This document shows, piece after piece, positions 16,242 through 25,188 of a stretch of 64,000 nucleotides of DNA (its first letter is position 1; every line of letters begins with the position of its first letter). The DNA lies in contig JAIQFE010000008.1 of the NCBI GenBank assembly GCA_020073445.1, positions 62,001 to 126,000 of the forward strand. The letters run 5' to 3'. The translations under genes were made by a program, and so were the position numbers. This DNA is from Terriglobia bacterium. GTDB lineage: Bacteria; Acidobacteriota; Terriglobia; Bryobacterales; Bryobacteraceae. Under the pieces are notes generated by a model. That model had not been told where the DNA came from, searched no databases, and was given only the letters and a program-made list of their open reading frames with translations.

Positions 16242-18174
16242 GGATAACATACAGGTCACCCTTCCGGACGGCAGTGTACAGAGCGTCCCGACGGGAACTA
16301 AACCACTGGATGTGGCCCGCTCGATCAGCCCCCGGCTGGCGGATGACGCCATCGTGGCGCGCGTCGACGGCAATCTGTGGGATCTGAACCGGCCATTCGA
16401 GGGCAACGCCCAGCTCCAGATCCTGACGACGAAGAATCCGGAGGCCCTGGAAGTTTACCGGCATTCCACGGCGCACCTCCTGGCCGCAGCGGTGCTCGAA
16501 TTATTTCCGGAGACCAAGCTCGGTATCGGCCCGCCGATCGAGACGGGGTTTTATTACGATTTCCAGCGCGACACGCCTTTCTCTCCCGAGGATCTCGAGA
16601 AGATCGAAAAGAAGATGTGGGAGATCCAGGCGCGCGATCTTCCTTACGAGCGCAAATACACCGAGAAGAACGAGGGTCTGAAGCTCTACGCCGATCAGCC
16701 CATGAAGGTGGAACTGATCACGGAGCGCGCTGGCGACGTGTTTTCCGAATACACGCTGGGCCCGCACTTCATCGATTTCTGTCGCGGCCCGCATGTGCCG
16801 TCCACCAAGAAGATCAAGGCGTTCAAGCTGCTGTCGATCGCCGGGGCGTACTGGAAGGGCGACGAGAAGAATGCGCAGCTCCAGCGCATCTACGGCACGG
16901 CCTTCTTCAACAAGAAGGATCTGGACGACTATCTCGCCAAGCTTGAAGAAGCCAAGAAACGCGACCATCGCAAGCTGGGGCAGGAACTCGACCTGTTCAG
17001 CATTCAGGAGCTGGCCGGTCCGGGACTGATTTTCTACCATCCCAAGGGCGGGATCATTCGTAAACTGATCGAGGACTGGATGCGCGATCAGTACCTCAAG
17101 CGCGGCTACTCGCTGGTTTACACGCCGCACGTGATGCGTGCCGATTTGTGGCGAACGTCGGGGCACCTGAGCCACTATGCCGAGAATATGTTCGCGGGCA
17201 TGGAGCTGGACGATGCGGAATATCGCCTGAAGCCCATGAACTGTCCGGGACACATCCTGATCTATCGCGACAAGCTGCGCAGCTATCGCGAGCTGCCGGT
17301 GCGGTTGGGCGAGCTGGGCACGGTGTATCGCTACGAACGCAGCGGGACGATGCATGGGTTGCTGCGCGTCCGCGGATTCACACAAGACGACGCGCACATC
17401 TTCTGCACGCGCGATCAGATCGAAGACGAGGTGGTCAATTGCCTCGAATTCGCGCTGGACGTCCTCAAGACCTTCGGGTTCGAGCAGTACGACGCGGAGA
17501 TTTCGACCTGGGACGGTGGCGCCAGCGGCAAATACGACGGCGAGCCGGAACAGTGGGCACTAGCGGAGAACGCGCTCAAGCGGGCCGTGGATCGCCTGAA
17601 CATCAAGGCTCCCGTGATTCCGGATGAAGCGGCCTTCTACGGACCCAAGATCGACATGAAGCTGCTGGATGCGCTGGGCCGCAAATGGCAGCTCTCGACG
17701 GTCCAGTTCGATTTCACGTTGCCCCGCCGGTTCGAACTCGAATACGTCGCCGAAGACGGCAAGAAACATCAGCCGCTGATGGTGCACCGCGCGCTGTACG
17801 GCAGCGTCGAGCGATTCTTTGGGACGCTGATCGAGCATTACGCTGGAGCGTTCCCGGTATGGCTCGCTCCGGTGCAGGTGGTCGTCATGCCAATCACGGA
17901 CCGGCAGCAGGACTACGCGAAGACGGTTCACGCCAAACTCGAAGCCGCCGGCTTGCGCGTGCATCTGGACGATCGCAAGGAAAAGGTCAACCTCAAAATT
18001 CGCGACGCCCAGATGCAGAAGGTGCCGTACATGCTGGTGGTGGGCGATCGTGAGGCCGAAGCGGGCACGGTCTCGGTTCGGCATCGCAAGCACGCGGATA
18101 TGGGTGTGAAGCCGCTGGATCAGTTCATCGAAGACGTGTCGCAACTGATCGCCTCGAAATCCGCAACTGAATAA
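16240..18174 (+). CDS. thrS: Threonyl-tRNA synthetase
   Basis: 644 residues, a full-length bacterial ThrRS. It carries an N-terminal TGS domain ('VTLPDGSVQSVPTGTKPLDV'), an editing domain ('YRHSTAHLLAAAVLELFP', 'FCRGPHVPSTKKI'), a class II catalytic core with zinc-site residues ('MNCPGHILIY', 'YRYERSGTMHGLLRVRGF') and a C-terminal anticodon-binding domain ('LDDRKEKVNLKIRDAQMQKV'). It charges tRNA-Thr. Its ATG shares the CCATGG palindrome (16238-16243) with the proposed start of the ECF gene on the other strand. Two small hairpins lie just upstream (16201-16215 and about 16214-16228). Confidence 0.97.
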   Translation: MDNIQVTLPDGSVQSVPTGTKPLDVARSISPRLADDAIVARVDGNLWDLNRPFEGNAQLQILTTKNPEALEVYRHSTAHLLAAAVLELFPETKLGIGPPIETGFYYDFQRDTPFSPEDLEKIEKKMWEIQARDLPYERKYTEKNEGLKLYADQPMKVELITERAGDVFSEYTLGPHFIDFCRGPHVPSTKKIKAFKLLSIAGAYWKGDEKNAQLQRIYGTAFFNKKDLDDYLAKLEEAKKRDHRKLGQELDLFSIQELAGPGLIFYHPKGGIIRKLIEDWMRDQYLKRGYSLVYTPHVMRADLWRTSGHLSHYAENMFAGMELDDAEYRLKPMNCPGHILIYRDKLRSYRELPVRLGELGTVYRYERSGTMHGLLRVRGFTQDDAHIFCTRDQIEDEVVNCLEFALDVLKTFGFEQYDAEISTWDGGASGKYDGEPEQWALAENALKRAVDRLNIKAPVIPDEAAFYGPKIDMKLLDALGRKWQLSTVQFDFTLPRRFELEYVAEDGKKHQPLMVHRALYGSVERFFGTLIEHYAGAFPVWLAPVQVVVMPITDRQQDYAKTVHAKLEAAGLRVHLDDRKEKVNLKIRDAQMQKVPYMLVVGDREAEAGTVSVRHRKHADMGVKPLDQFIEDVSQLIASKSATE

Positions 18175-18222
18175 AGTGTCAGCCTCACTCTCACACTCCG
18201 CCCGGACGGGACCGGAGGATAA

Positions 18223-19029
18223 ATGAACTACGCCGGCTTAATCGCGATCGGAGTGATACTCGGGGTCCCAATGACAGGGCAGTGGGTGAATTACCCCACC
18301 CAGGGCATCCCTCGTACCAAGGATGGGAAGCCAAATCTGACGGCTCGCGTTCCGCGCATGACGGATGGAAAGCCAGACTTAACCGGAGTCTGGCACGGGG
18401 AGAGCGCAGCAGGCGAGGCGCCACAAGGAACGAACGGCGACGCCTTACCGAAGTACTTCCTGGATATCACTCGGGACCTGGCTCCGGCAGATGTGCCGTT
18501 TCAGCCCTGGGCGGCGGATCTTTACGAGCAACGAAAGGCAAACCTCGGAAAAGACGACCCCATCAGCCGTTGCTTGCCCCTGGGGGTCCCTCGTAGCGAC
18601 GCTGACGGTGTTCCGATGAGGATCATCCAAACACGAAATCTAATTGCAATCCTCCAGGAAGGTGACGCGAGCTTCCGGCAAATTTTCCTCGATGGGAGGC
18701 CGATGCCCACGGACCCACAACCCACCTGGAGAGGGTATTCTGTGGGGAAGTGGGAGGGCCCGGCCCTTGTCGTAGAGACGAGCGGATTCCACGATAGGGG
18801 TTGGTTGGACGGCTTCGGCCACCCGCATTCGGACGCGCTAAGAGTTGTGGAGCGGTTCCGGCGGCGCGATTTCGGACATATGGATATTCAGATCACAATC
18901 AACGATCCGAAGGCCTACCGCCGCCCTCTCACCTATACCCAGAGCCACGCGCTTATGCCGGATTCCGACTTGCTCGAATTGGTGTGCAACGAGAACGAGC
19001 GCGACGCCAAACATTTTGTAGGCCAATAA
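18223..19029 (+). CDS. Secreted protein of the 'DGKPDLTGVW' family (paralogue 3)
   Basis: 268 residues. The ATG at 18223 has a strong ribosome-binding site (CGGAGGATAA). A signal or anchor segment 'MNYAGLIAIGVILGVPMTG' is followed by 'KDGKPNLTARVPRMTDGKP', 'DLTGVWHGE', 'FRQIFLDGRPMPTDP', 'GYSVGKWEGPALVVETSGF' and 'LVCNENERDAKHFVGQ'. It is closest to the gene at 1928-2794, sharing the whole motif order. The function is unknown. It sits between thrS and an aldehyde dehydrogenase gene, with no evidence of a functional link. Confidence 0.78.
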   Translation: MNYAGLIAIGVILGVPMTGQWVNYPTQGIPRTKDGKPNLTARVPRMTDGKPDLTGVWHGESAAGEAPQGTNGDALPKYFLDITRDLAPADVPFQPWAADLYEQRKANLGKDDPISRCLPLGVPRSDADGVPMRIIQTRNLIAILQEGDASFRQIFLDGRPMPTDPQPTWRGYSVGKWEGPALVVETSGFHDRGWLDGFGHPHSDALRVVERFRRRDFGHMDIQITINDPKAYRRPLTYTQSHALMPDSDLLELVCNENERDAKHFVGQ

Positions 19030-19065
19030 CAGCACCGGCTCAGTGCAGTTTGCCAGACTGGCAGT

Positions 19066-20526
19066 ATGAGCGGACGCATCGAAGGTAATGAAGTAATCTC
19101 CTACAACCCCGCCACTGGAGCCGAGGTTGGCCGCGTGCAGCTGGCCGCACCGGAAGACTACGACGTCAACGTCACGCGGGCGCAGCAAACGTTCGAACGC
19201 TGGCGCATGTTGCCGGCGCCCAAGCGCGGTGAAATTGTTCGCGAGATCGGGGACGAGCTAAGGAAAGCCAAGCAGGAACTCGGCAAGTTGGTCACGCTCG
19301 AAGCCGGCAAGATCGTCGCCGAAGGCCAGGGCGAAGTGCAGGAGATGATCGACGTGGCCGATTTCGCCTGCGGCCTGTCGCGCCAGCTCTACGGCCTTTC
19401 GATGCACAGCGAGCGGCCCGGCCACAGGATGTATGAGCAGTGGCATCCGCTGGGCGTGGTCGGCATCATCAGCGCGTTCAACTTCCCGGTAGCGGTGTGG
19501 AGCTGGAATGCACTGATTGCCTTGGTCTGCGGCGATACCGTTGTCTGGAAACCGTCGCTCAAGACGCCGTTGTGCGCCGTTGCGGTGCAGGAGATCTGCG
19601 ACCGCGTTCTCGATCGTCACGGCTGGAAGGGCGTCCTGAATCTGGCGATCGGCGAAGACGACGTGATTGGAGAGCGGCTGATCCGCGATCAACGCATTCC
19701 GCTCATCAGTGCCACGGGTTCCACGCGGATGGGGCGGTATGTCGCGCAGGTTGTAGCCGAACGGTTGGGCCGCAGCCTTCTCGAACTCGGCGGCAATAAC
19801 GGCGTGATCGTGATGGATGACGCCGATCCCGACCTGGTGGTGCGTGCCGTGCTGTTCGGCGCGGTGGGAACGGCCGGGCAGCGCTGTACGTCGATCCGCA
19901 GACTGTTTCTGCAAAAGGGTATCGCAGCGAGAGTCACGGAGAAGCTGATCGCGGCGTACAAGCAAATTCGAATCGGAGATCCGCTCGACCCCGCTACATT
20001 GATGGGACCGTTAATCGACGAGGCGGCTGTCGAGGGGATGATGCGGGGACTCGCGAACATCCAGGAACAAGGCGGGAAAATCCTGACCGGCGGAAAGCGC
20101 CTGCACATTGGAAACGGCGAAAATTTCGTCGAGCCGACGATCGTTCAGGCCCACGCAGGCATGGATATGCTCAAGGAAGAGCTGTTCGCTCCCGTGCTGT
20201 ACCTGATTGAGTTCGATACCTTGGACCAGGCCATCTCCTGGCACAACGACGTTCCGCAGGGGCTCTCCTCGGCGATCTTCACCACCAACCTGATTTCGGC
20301 GGAAACCTTCTTGAGCGCACGCGGCAGCGACTGCGGAATCGCCAATGTGAATATCGGCACCAGCGGCGCGGAAATCGGCGGCGCCTTCGGCGGTGAGAAG
20401 GACACTGGCGGCGGGCGCGAGTCGGGGAGCGATGCCTGGAAAGCTTACATGCGCCGGCAAACGGTCACGGTGAACTGGTCGGGTGAACTGCCGCTTTCGC
20501 AGGGAATCAAGTTCGACGTGACCTGA
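19066..20526 (+). CDS. Aldehyde dehydrogenase of the ALDH7 type (alpha-aminoadipic semialdehyde dehydrogenase-like)
   Basis: 486 residues. It would oxidise an aldehyde to a carboxylate with NAD(P)+ in the cytoplasm. 'LLELGGNNGVIVMDDADPD' carries the general-base glutamate, and 'GAVGTAGQRCTSIRRLFL' carries the catalytic cysteine. The 'GGNNG' signature and the C-terminal 'NIGTSGAEIGGAFGGEK' are typical of ALDH7 enzymes, which act in lysine catabolism on aminoadipic semialdehyde / piperideine-6-carboxylate. No lysine degradation genes are adjacent, so the physiological substrate is inferred from family only. Confidence 0.88.
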   Translation: MSGRIEGNEVISYNPATGAEVGRVQLAAPEDYDVNVTRAQQTFERWRMLPAPKRGEIVREIGDELRKAKQELGKLVTLEAGKIVAEGQGEVQEMIDVADFACGLSRQLYGLSMHSERPGHRMYEQWHPLGVVGIISAFNFPVAVWSWNALIALVCGDTVVWKPSLKTPLCAVAVQEICDRVLDRHGWKGVLNLAIGEDDVIGERLIRDQRIPLISATGSTRMGRYVAQVVAERLGRSLLELGGNNGVIVMDDADPDLVVRAVLFGAVGTAGQRCTSIRRLFLQKGIAARVTEKLIAAYKQIRIGDPLDPATLMGPLIDEAAVEGMMRGLANIQEQGGKILTGGKRLHIGNGENFVEPTIVQAHAGMDMLKEELFAPVLYLIEFDTLDQAISWHNDVPQGLSSAIFTTNLISAETFLSARGSDCGIANVNIGTSGAEIGGAFGGEKDTGGGRESGSDAWKAYMRRQTVTVNWSGELPLSQGIKFDVT

Positions 20527-20528
20527 AA

Positions 20529-20545
20529 CTCGACCGCAGGTCGAG
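20529..20545. terminator. Hairpin between convergent aldehyde dehydrogenase and thioredoxin-like genes
   Basis: CTCGAC 20529-20534 pairs with GTCGAG 20540-20545 around a 5-nt loop. No strong T-tract follows on the plus strand, so termination is only plausible. Confidence 0.4.
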
Positions 20546-20548
20546 CCG

Positions 20549-21052
20549 CTATTCTTTCAGCAGAGCCTCGATCAGGATCCGCGTGTTCTTTTCCTCGGCC
20601 TTGAAGAAATCGTCCTTGCCCGCGTATTGAAACCGGACGGTGCCCTTCTTGTCCACGAACATGTACATGGGTACATAGGGGTGATCGTCAGGTTTGAAAT
20701 CGCACAGCTGCATGGTGGTGTTCTGGTCCAGGTAGCCGACTGGAAACGATATCTGGAGACGTATAAAGCCCGCGAGCGATGCCTGGGCATCGTCATTTGC
20801 CGCGACGCCAATGGCCTGGAATCCGCGCGGGCCATATTCCTTCTGAAGTTTGCTCAGTACCTGCAGTGAGGCGATGCAGTGGTCGCACGTGGTGGAGACC
20901 AAGGCCACCACCATCGCCTTGCCGCGGTATTGGGTCAGGCGAACCTTTTTCCCGTCGGCCATGGGGACTGTAACATCGGCCAGAGGGCGAGGAGTCGAGG
21001 CCCCTTGAAGGGACATCAATAGGCACACAAACGCAAGAACGAATCGAATCAT
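20549..21052 (-). CDS. Secreted thioredoxin-like (TlpA/ResA/AhpC-TSA type) protein
   Basis: 167 residues with a signal peptide ('MIRFVLAFVCLLMSLQGAS'). The thioredoxin fold has the active-site pair in 'VSTTCDHCIASLQVL' (C-D-H-C), then 'FQAIGVAANDDAQASLAGF', a cis-proline region 'DDHPYVPMYMFVDKKG' and a C-terminal helix. It is a periplasmic thiol oxidoreductase; substrates could be cytochrome c maturation or envelope disulfides, but nothing nearby decides. The gene is 42 bp downstream of ftsK and may be read through from it, although an AT-rich inverted repeat separates them. Confidence 0.82.
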   Translation of the reverse strand: MIRFVLAFVCLLMSLQGASTPRPLADVTVPMADGKKVRLTQYRGKAMVVALVSTTCDHCIASLQVLSKLQKEYGPRGFQAIGVAANDDAQASLAGFIRLQISFPVGYLDQNTTMQLCDFKPDDHPYVPMYMFVDKKGTVRFQYAGKDDFFKAEEKNTRILIEALLKE

Positions 21053-21058
21053 AGCTTC

Positions 21059-21075
21059 TATAAAACGCTTTTATA
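21059..21075. repeat. AT-rich inverted repeat just upstream of the thioredoxin-like gene
   Basis: TATAAAA (21059-21065), a CGC spacer and TTTTATA (21069-21075) form a perfect 7-bp inverted repeat, 7 bp upstream of the start codon at 21052. It may be an operator, or an RNA hairpin near the ribosome-binding site. Confidence 0.5.
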
Positions 21076-21094
21076 AAACCAGGGTCTAAAACAC

Positions 21095-23575
21095 CTATCT
21101 TACTTGATTGGCGATTTCTTCGAGCCAGTCCGGGCGCTTGAGCACATCGCGAGGGCGGCTGCCGTCGGGTGGTCCGATGATGCCGTCGCGCTGCATCATA
21201 TCCAGAATCCGCGCGGCGCGCCCGTAGCCGAGACGCAGGCGGCGCTGCAGCGTGGACGTGGAGGCCTTGCCCATGTCGCACACCACACGCACGGCTTCCT
21301 GATACAAGGGATCTTCCACGTCGTCGACGGCCTCGGACTCGGCCTCTTCGTCGTCTGCGGGCGGCGCGATCAGGAAGGTCTGGTCGTATTCGGGCTGGGC
21401 CTGCTGCTTCCAGAAGTCCACCACGCGGTTGGTTTCGGCCTCGCTCACAAAGGAGCCGTGTACGCGGGTCAGGCGCGACGAACCGGGGGGCAAATACAGC
21501 ATGTCGCCTTTGCCCAGCAGGTGTTCGGCGCCCATCACGTCCAGCACGGTGCGCGAATCGACGCGCGTGGCCACGCGGAAGCTGATCCGCGACGGGAAAT
21601 TCGCCTTGATCAGGCCGGTGATCACGTCCACGCTGGGACGCTGGGTCGCCAGCACCAGGTGCATGCCCACGGCGCGCGCCATTTGGGCGAGCCGAGTGAC
21701 GCTTTCTTCCACGTTGGCGCGTTCGAGCATCATTAGGTCGGCCAACTCGTCGATCACGATCAGTACGTAGGGAAGATGCTCCAGCTCTTCCTGTTCCAGT
21801 TCTTCTTCGAAGAGATTCCGGGGCTGCGATTCCAGCTGCCGCACCTTTTTGTTGAACTGTTCGATGTTTCGGACGCCCTGGCCGGCCAGCAGCTTTAATC
21901 GGCGCTCCATTTCGAGTACGGCGTTGCGCAAGGCGATGGTGGCTTTGCGGGCGTCGGTGATCACCGGCGTCAGCAGGTGAGGAATCCCCTCATAGGGCCC
22001 AAATTCCAGGCGCTTGGGATCCACCATGATCATCCGAACCTCGTGCGGCGTGGCCTTGTAGAGGATCGACATGATCAGCGTGTTGAGCATCACGCTCTTG
22101 CCCGATCCCGTGGATCCGGCAATCAACAGGTGGGGCATGGATTCGAGCGCGGCGACTTTGATCCGCCCGTTGATGTCCTTGCCTAATGCGACGGTAAGTT
22201 TCGATGCGGAATTCAGGAACTCGTCGGATTCCAGAATCTGGCGCAGGCTGATGGTCTCGCGCTTGGTGTTGGGCACCTCGATGCCGACGGTCGGCTTCCC
22301 CGGGATTCGCTCGATGAGAATCGACTCAGCTTGCAAGCCCAGGCACAGGTCTTCGCTCAGGGTGGTGATGCGCGTGTACTTCACGCCCGCTTCGGGCTTG
22401 AACTCGAAGGTGGTCACCACGGGCCCGGGATTGATCTGGACCACCGAGCCGCGTACGTTGAATTCTTCGAACTTGGACTTGATCTGGCCGGCGGTGTCTT
22501 TTAGCTCCTGGCTGTCAAAGGCGGAGCGCGCCGCAGCCTCCTGCAAAAGTTCGGTAGAGGGCAGCTGGAATACGAAACGCTGCTTGAGCGGCGGAAGGTC
22601 GCGTTTGGGCGCGGCGTGGATTTTGGAAAGCTCCTTCTCGAGCTGTTCCGGCGGCTCGATGAAGGTAGTTCCGCGGAGGGGCGGTTCGGGCTGCGACTCC
22701 AGCGCGCGGATCGGAATATCGTCAAACACCTCCGGCAGCGGCTCGGGCGCTCGCATGGGGCGGGGGGTAGCGGTGCCGGCGGCCGCCGCTGCCGCGGACG
22801 GCTTCAACGGGTCGACAATGCGAACTTCTTGAACCTCTTGAACGGGAACCCCGGATGGAACCGGAACCGCGACAACCGGCGGAGCTTCCGGCGGAACTTG
22901 TGCAGCGAGCGCCTCACGGGCAGCCCTCTCCGCAGCCTTCTTCTCGGCGCGCTCCTGAGCCCGCTGTTGAGACCGCTCGATCCACTTGGCGCGCCACAGG
23001 ACCAGGCGTTCCCAAATTCCCATCACGATCCGAATCGGAGCCGCGAACCATGCAGGCACGCGCGACATCTCGAAGGTCGAAATCAGGTACAGCGAAAGGA
23101 TCCATATGGCGCCGGTCACCAGGACCGCGCCCGTCACGTTCATCTTCGATACCACGTAGTCCGCGATCAAGAGCCCGATCAGCCCGCCGGCCGGAAGCGC
23201 TCCGGCGATCGGATGCCAGTCCTTGAAGAGGCCGAGGGCCGTGCAGGTGGAACCAATCCAGGCCAGTCCACCAGCCAGCCGCGCCCAGGGAGCGGCGATT
23301 GCGGAGCCGCGGAGCCATCGCCAAGCCAGCATCAAAACCAGGAGAGGAAGCACGTAGGCCCCCAGGCCGAAACCCTGCAACAGAAGGTCGGAAATAGACG
23401 CGCCGACTAAGCCCGTCAGGTTCACCGGCTTAGCGCCCGAAGTGGACGTGTTCCAGGAAGAATCCAGGGGGTAGTAGGAGACGAGACTGAAGAACAGGAA
23501 CAGTCCCGTGATTAGAAACGCCACTGCGCCGGCTTCGTTGAGCCGTGCATGGCGGGTAGGTCCTAAAAATCTCAT
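21095..23575 (-). CDS. ftsK: DNA translocase FtsK/SpoIIIE
   Basis: I take the ATG at 23575, which overlaps the uppP stop (ATGA); the frame stays open further upstream, but only by running through uppP. The result is 826 residues. Four N-terminal membrane helices ('GAVAFLITGLFLFFSLVSY', 'YVLPLLVLMLAW', and others) are followed by a proline/alanine-rich linker, then a RecA-like motor with 'LIAGSTGSGKSVMLNTLIM', 'VLIVIDELADLMML' and 'ATQRPSVDVITGLIKANFP'. A winged-helix gamma domain closes it ('YGRAARILDMMQRDGIIGPP'). It moves chromosome ends through the division septum and activates XerCD at dif. Confidence 0.96.
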   Translation of the reverse strand: MRFLGPTRHARLNEAGAVAFLITGLFLFFSLVSYYPLDSSWNTSTSGAKPVNLTGLVGASISDLLLQGFGLGAYVLPLLVLMLAWRWLRGSAIAAPWARLAGGLAWIGSTCTALGLFKDWHPIAGALPAGGLIGLLIADYVVSKMNVTGAVLVTGAIWILSLYLISTFEMSRVPAWFAAPIRIVMGIWERLVLWRAKWIERSQQRAQERAEKKAAERAAREALAAQVPPEAPPVVAVPVPSGVPVQEVQEVRIVDPLKPSAAAAAAGTATPRPMRAPEPLPEVFDDIPIRALESQPEPPLRGTTFIEPPEQLEKELSKIHAAPKRDLPPLKQRFVFQLPSTELLQEAAARSAFDSQELKDTAGQIKSKFEEFNVRGSVVQINPGPVVTTFEFKPEAGVKYTRITTLSEDLCLGLQAESILIERIPGKPTVGIEVPNTKRETISLRQILESDEFLNSASKLTVALGKDINGRIKVAALESMPHLLIAGSTGSGKSVMLNTLIMSILYKATPHEVRMIMVDPKRLEFGPYEGIPHLLTPVITDARKATIALRNAVLEMERRLKLLAGQGVRNIEQFNKKVRQLESQPRNLFEEELEQEELEHLPYVLIVIDELADLMMLERANVEESVTRLAQMARAVGMHLVLATQRPSVDVITGLIKANFPSRISFRVATRVDSRTVLDVMGAEHLLGKGDMLYLPPGSSRLTRVHGSFVSEAETNRVVDFWKQQAQPEYDQTFLIAPPADDEEAESEAVDDVEDPLYQEAVRVVCDMGKASTSTLQRRLRLGYGRAARILDMMQRDGIIGPPDGSRPRDVLKRPDWLEEIANQVR

Positions 23576-24417
23576 CCCCCGTGGTAGCGGAAGAAGGTGG
23601 CCAGAGCGATTACTATTATGCCAAAAATCACCCGGTACCACACGAAGAACGTCAGAGGCCGTCGCCGGAGGAAGTTCAGGAAGAACTGGATGGTGAGCGC
23701 TCCCGAGATGGCGCTGACGATGACGCCGACCACCAGGGCCGATCGCATGTCGGCGGGAATCCCGGCGATTCCGCCGCCGTGGCGCATCAGATCCCAGGCG
23801 TCCTTGGCCGCGGCGCCGGCGATGGCGGGGGTCGCGAGCAGGAAGGAGAAGCGGGCGGCGGTGGCCCGGTCGAGATTCCGAAGCAGCCCGGCGCAGATCG
23901 TGATCCCGCTGCGCGAAACGCCCGGAACCAGTGCCAGGGCCTGGGCCGCGCCGATCGTCAGGGAATCCGCTGGAGAGACATTGCCCAGATCCTTCCTGCG
24001 CGAGCCCTGGCTGTCGGCCCACCACATGAAGAGGCCCACCAGGATCAGCATGCTGCCGATCAGGTATTGGTTGTTGCGCCAGACGTTCTCGGCCAGGTCT
24101 TTGACCAGCAACCCGGCGATACCGGCCGGCACCGACCCGAGCACGAGCAACCACAGGAGCTTTGGGTTGCGGCGGATTGCCGGGTCGGAACCGATGTTCA
24201 GGCCGAAGCCCTGGGCGATTACCTGGACCCAATCGCGGAAGAAGTATGCGACCACCGCCAGGACGGTTCCTACGTGCAAGGCGATATCGAAGCTCAGGCC
24301 CTGGTCGTTCCACCCGAGCGCCCACGGAATCAGCGCCAGGTGCGCGGAGCTGCTGACAGGCAGGAACTCGGTCAGACCCTGGATGATCCCTAGAATGATT
24401 GCATGTAATAGAGGCAC
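23572..24417 (-). CDS. uppP: Undecaprenyl-diphosphatase
   Basis: 281 residues, full length. This membrane enzyme recycles the lipid carrier of peptidoglycan synthesis by dephosphorylating undecaprenyl diphosphate, and often confers bacitracin tolerance. Both signature loops are present: 'GLTEFLPVSSSAHLALIP' near residue 15-32, and 'LVPGVSRSGITICAGLL' near 170. Several hydrophobic helices fill the rest. Its last codons overlap the ftsK start by 4 bp, so the two are translationally coupled. Wall precursor supply and septal DNA transport are thus linked in one transcript. Confidence 0.96.
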   Translation of the reverse strand: MPLLHAIILGIIQGLTEFLPVSSSAHLALIPWALGWNDQGLSFDIALHVGTVLAVVAYFFRDWVQVIAQGFGLNIGSDPAIRRNPKLLWLLVLGSVPAGIAGLLVKDLAENVWRNNQYLIGSMLILVGLFMWWADSQGSRRKDLGNVSPADSLTIGAAQALALVPGVSRSGITICAGLLRNLDRATAARFSFLLATPAIAGAAAKDAWDLMRHGGGIAGIPADMRSALVVGVIVSAISGALTIQFFLNFLRRRPLTFFVWYRVIFGIIVIALATFFRYHGG

Positions 24418-24467
24418 AAGCCCTTAGCTTACATCATCTTTGTGGCAGTTTGGTGCCGATCCTCGAT

Positions 24468-24501
24468 GGTGTAATGGTAGAATAATGGTGTACGAGGTGT
24501 A
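24468..24501 (+). promoter_or_regulatory. Three direct GGTGTA repeats upstream of vapB, candidate operator
   Basis: GGTGTA occurs at 24468-24473, 24487-24492 and 24496-24501, the last ending 2 bp before the GTG start of vapB. The position fits autoregulation by a VapB/VapBC complex. This is inferred from location only. Confidence 0.4.
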
Positions 24502-24503
24502 AC

Positions 24504-24782
24504 GTGGCCCTGAACATCAAGAACGCCGAAGTCGAGCGGCTGGCGACGGAGGTGGCTCATTTAGCTCGGGAGACGAAGACGGAGGCGATCCGCCGGGCGT
24601 TGGAGGAGCGGAAAGCGCGATTGAAGGTTGGTCCGAGTCGCGAGGAGAAATATCGCAGGACCATGGAATACCTGCAGCGGGAAGTATGGCCGAACATTCC
24701 GCCGGAAGACCGCGGGAAGGTCATGACCAAGCAGGAAGAAGAGGAAATTCTCGGTATCGGTCCCAACGGATACCCGGAGTAA
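24504..24782 (+). CDS. vapB: VapB-type antitoxin
   Basis: 92 residues with a GTG start at 24504. The N-terminal 'LNIKNAEVERLATEVAHLA' and 'ETKTEAIRRALEERKARL' match the PSK-operon/Rv0623-type VapB DNA-binding domain. The C-terminus ('EILGIGPNGYPE') would wrap around the toxin. It lies 3 bp upstream of the vapC toxin gene. The role is to neutralise VapC and repress the operon (known of the family). Confidence 0.85.
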   Translation: MALNIKNAEVERLATEVAHLARETKTEAIRRALEERKARLKVGPSREEKYRRTMEYLQREVWPNIPPEDRGKVMTKQEEEEILGIGPNGYPE

Positions 24783-24785
24783 CCC

Positions 24786-25172
24786 ATGGTTCTGGATTCT
24801 TCAGCGCTGGTTGCGATCCTGAGGGAGGAACCCGGACATGAGGGATTATTGCCGAAAGCACTCAGCGCTGATCGAACCGTGGTTGGGGCTCCCGTCGCGC
24901 TTGAAGCTGCGATGGTGTTGTCCGGACGGTGGCATAGAGACGCCCGATCTACGCTACAGGGACTTTTGCGGAGTATAGGCGCGGAGATCGTTCCCTTCAG
25001 CGAGGAGCACTACGAAGCCGCCATTTCCGCGTTTCTTCGCTACGGCAAAGGACGACACCCGGCGGGGCTGAATTTTGGCGACTGCATGTCCTACGCGTTC
25101 GCTCGCGTTAGCGGCTTGCCCCTCCTTTACACCGGCAGCGATTTTTCGAAAACCGATATCCAATCCGCCTGA
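24786..25172 (+). CDS. vapC: VapC-type PIN-domain ribonuclease toxin
   Basis: 128 residues. PIN-domain acidic residues are visible in 'MVLDSSALVAILREEPG', 'APVALEAAMVLSG', 'LNFGDCMSYAFARVSGLPLL' and 'YTGSDFSKTDI'. VapC toxins cleave tRNA or rRNA in an Mg-dependent manner when the antitoxin is lost. It is paired with vapB 3 bp upstream, and a glycosyltransferase gene follows after only 16 bp, so transcription may continue into it. Confidence 0.9.
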   Translation: MVLDSSALVAILREEPGHEGLLPKALSADRTVVGAPVALEAAMVLSGRWHRDARSTLQGLLRSIGAEIVPFSEEHYEAAISAFLRYGKGRHPAGLNFGDCMSYAFARVSGLPLLYTGSDFSKTDIQSA

Positions 25173-25188
25173 GGCTCCACAACAAACA

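Noticed and set aside
23576-24325. 250-residue upstream extension of the ftsK frame
   Set aside because: It reads uppP in another frame and is rich in R, G and P; the ATG at 23575 overlaps the uppP stop and begins a normal FtsK N-terminus.
24504-25172. Prophage or mobile island around vapBC
   Set aside because: No integrase, transposase, att-like direct repeats or phage genes were seen on either side.
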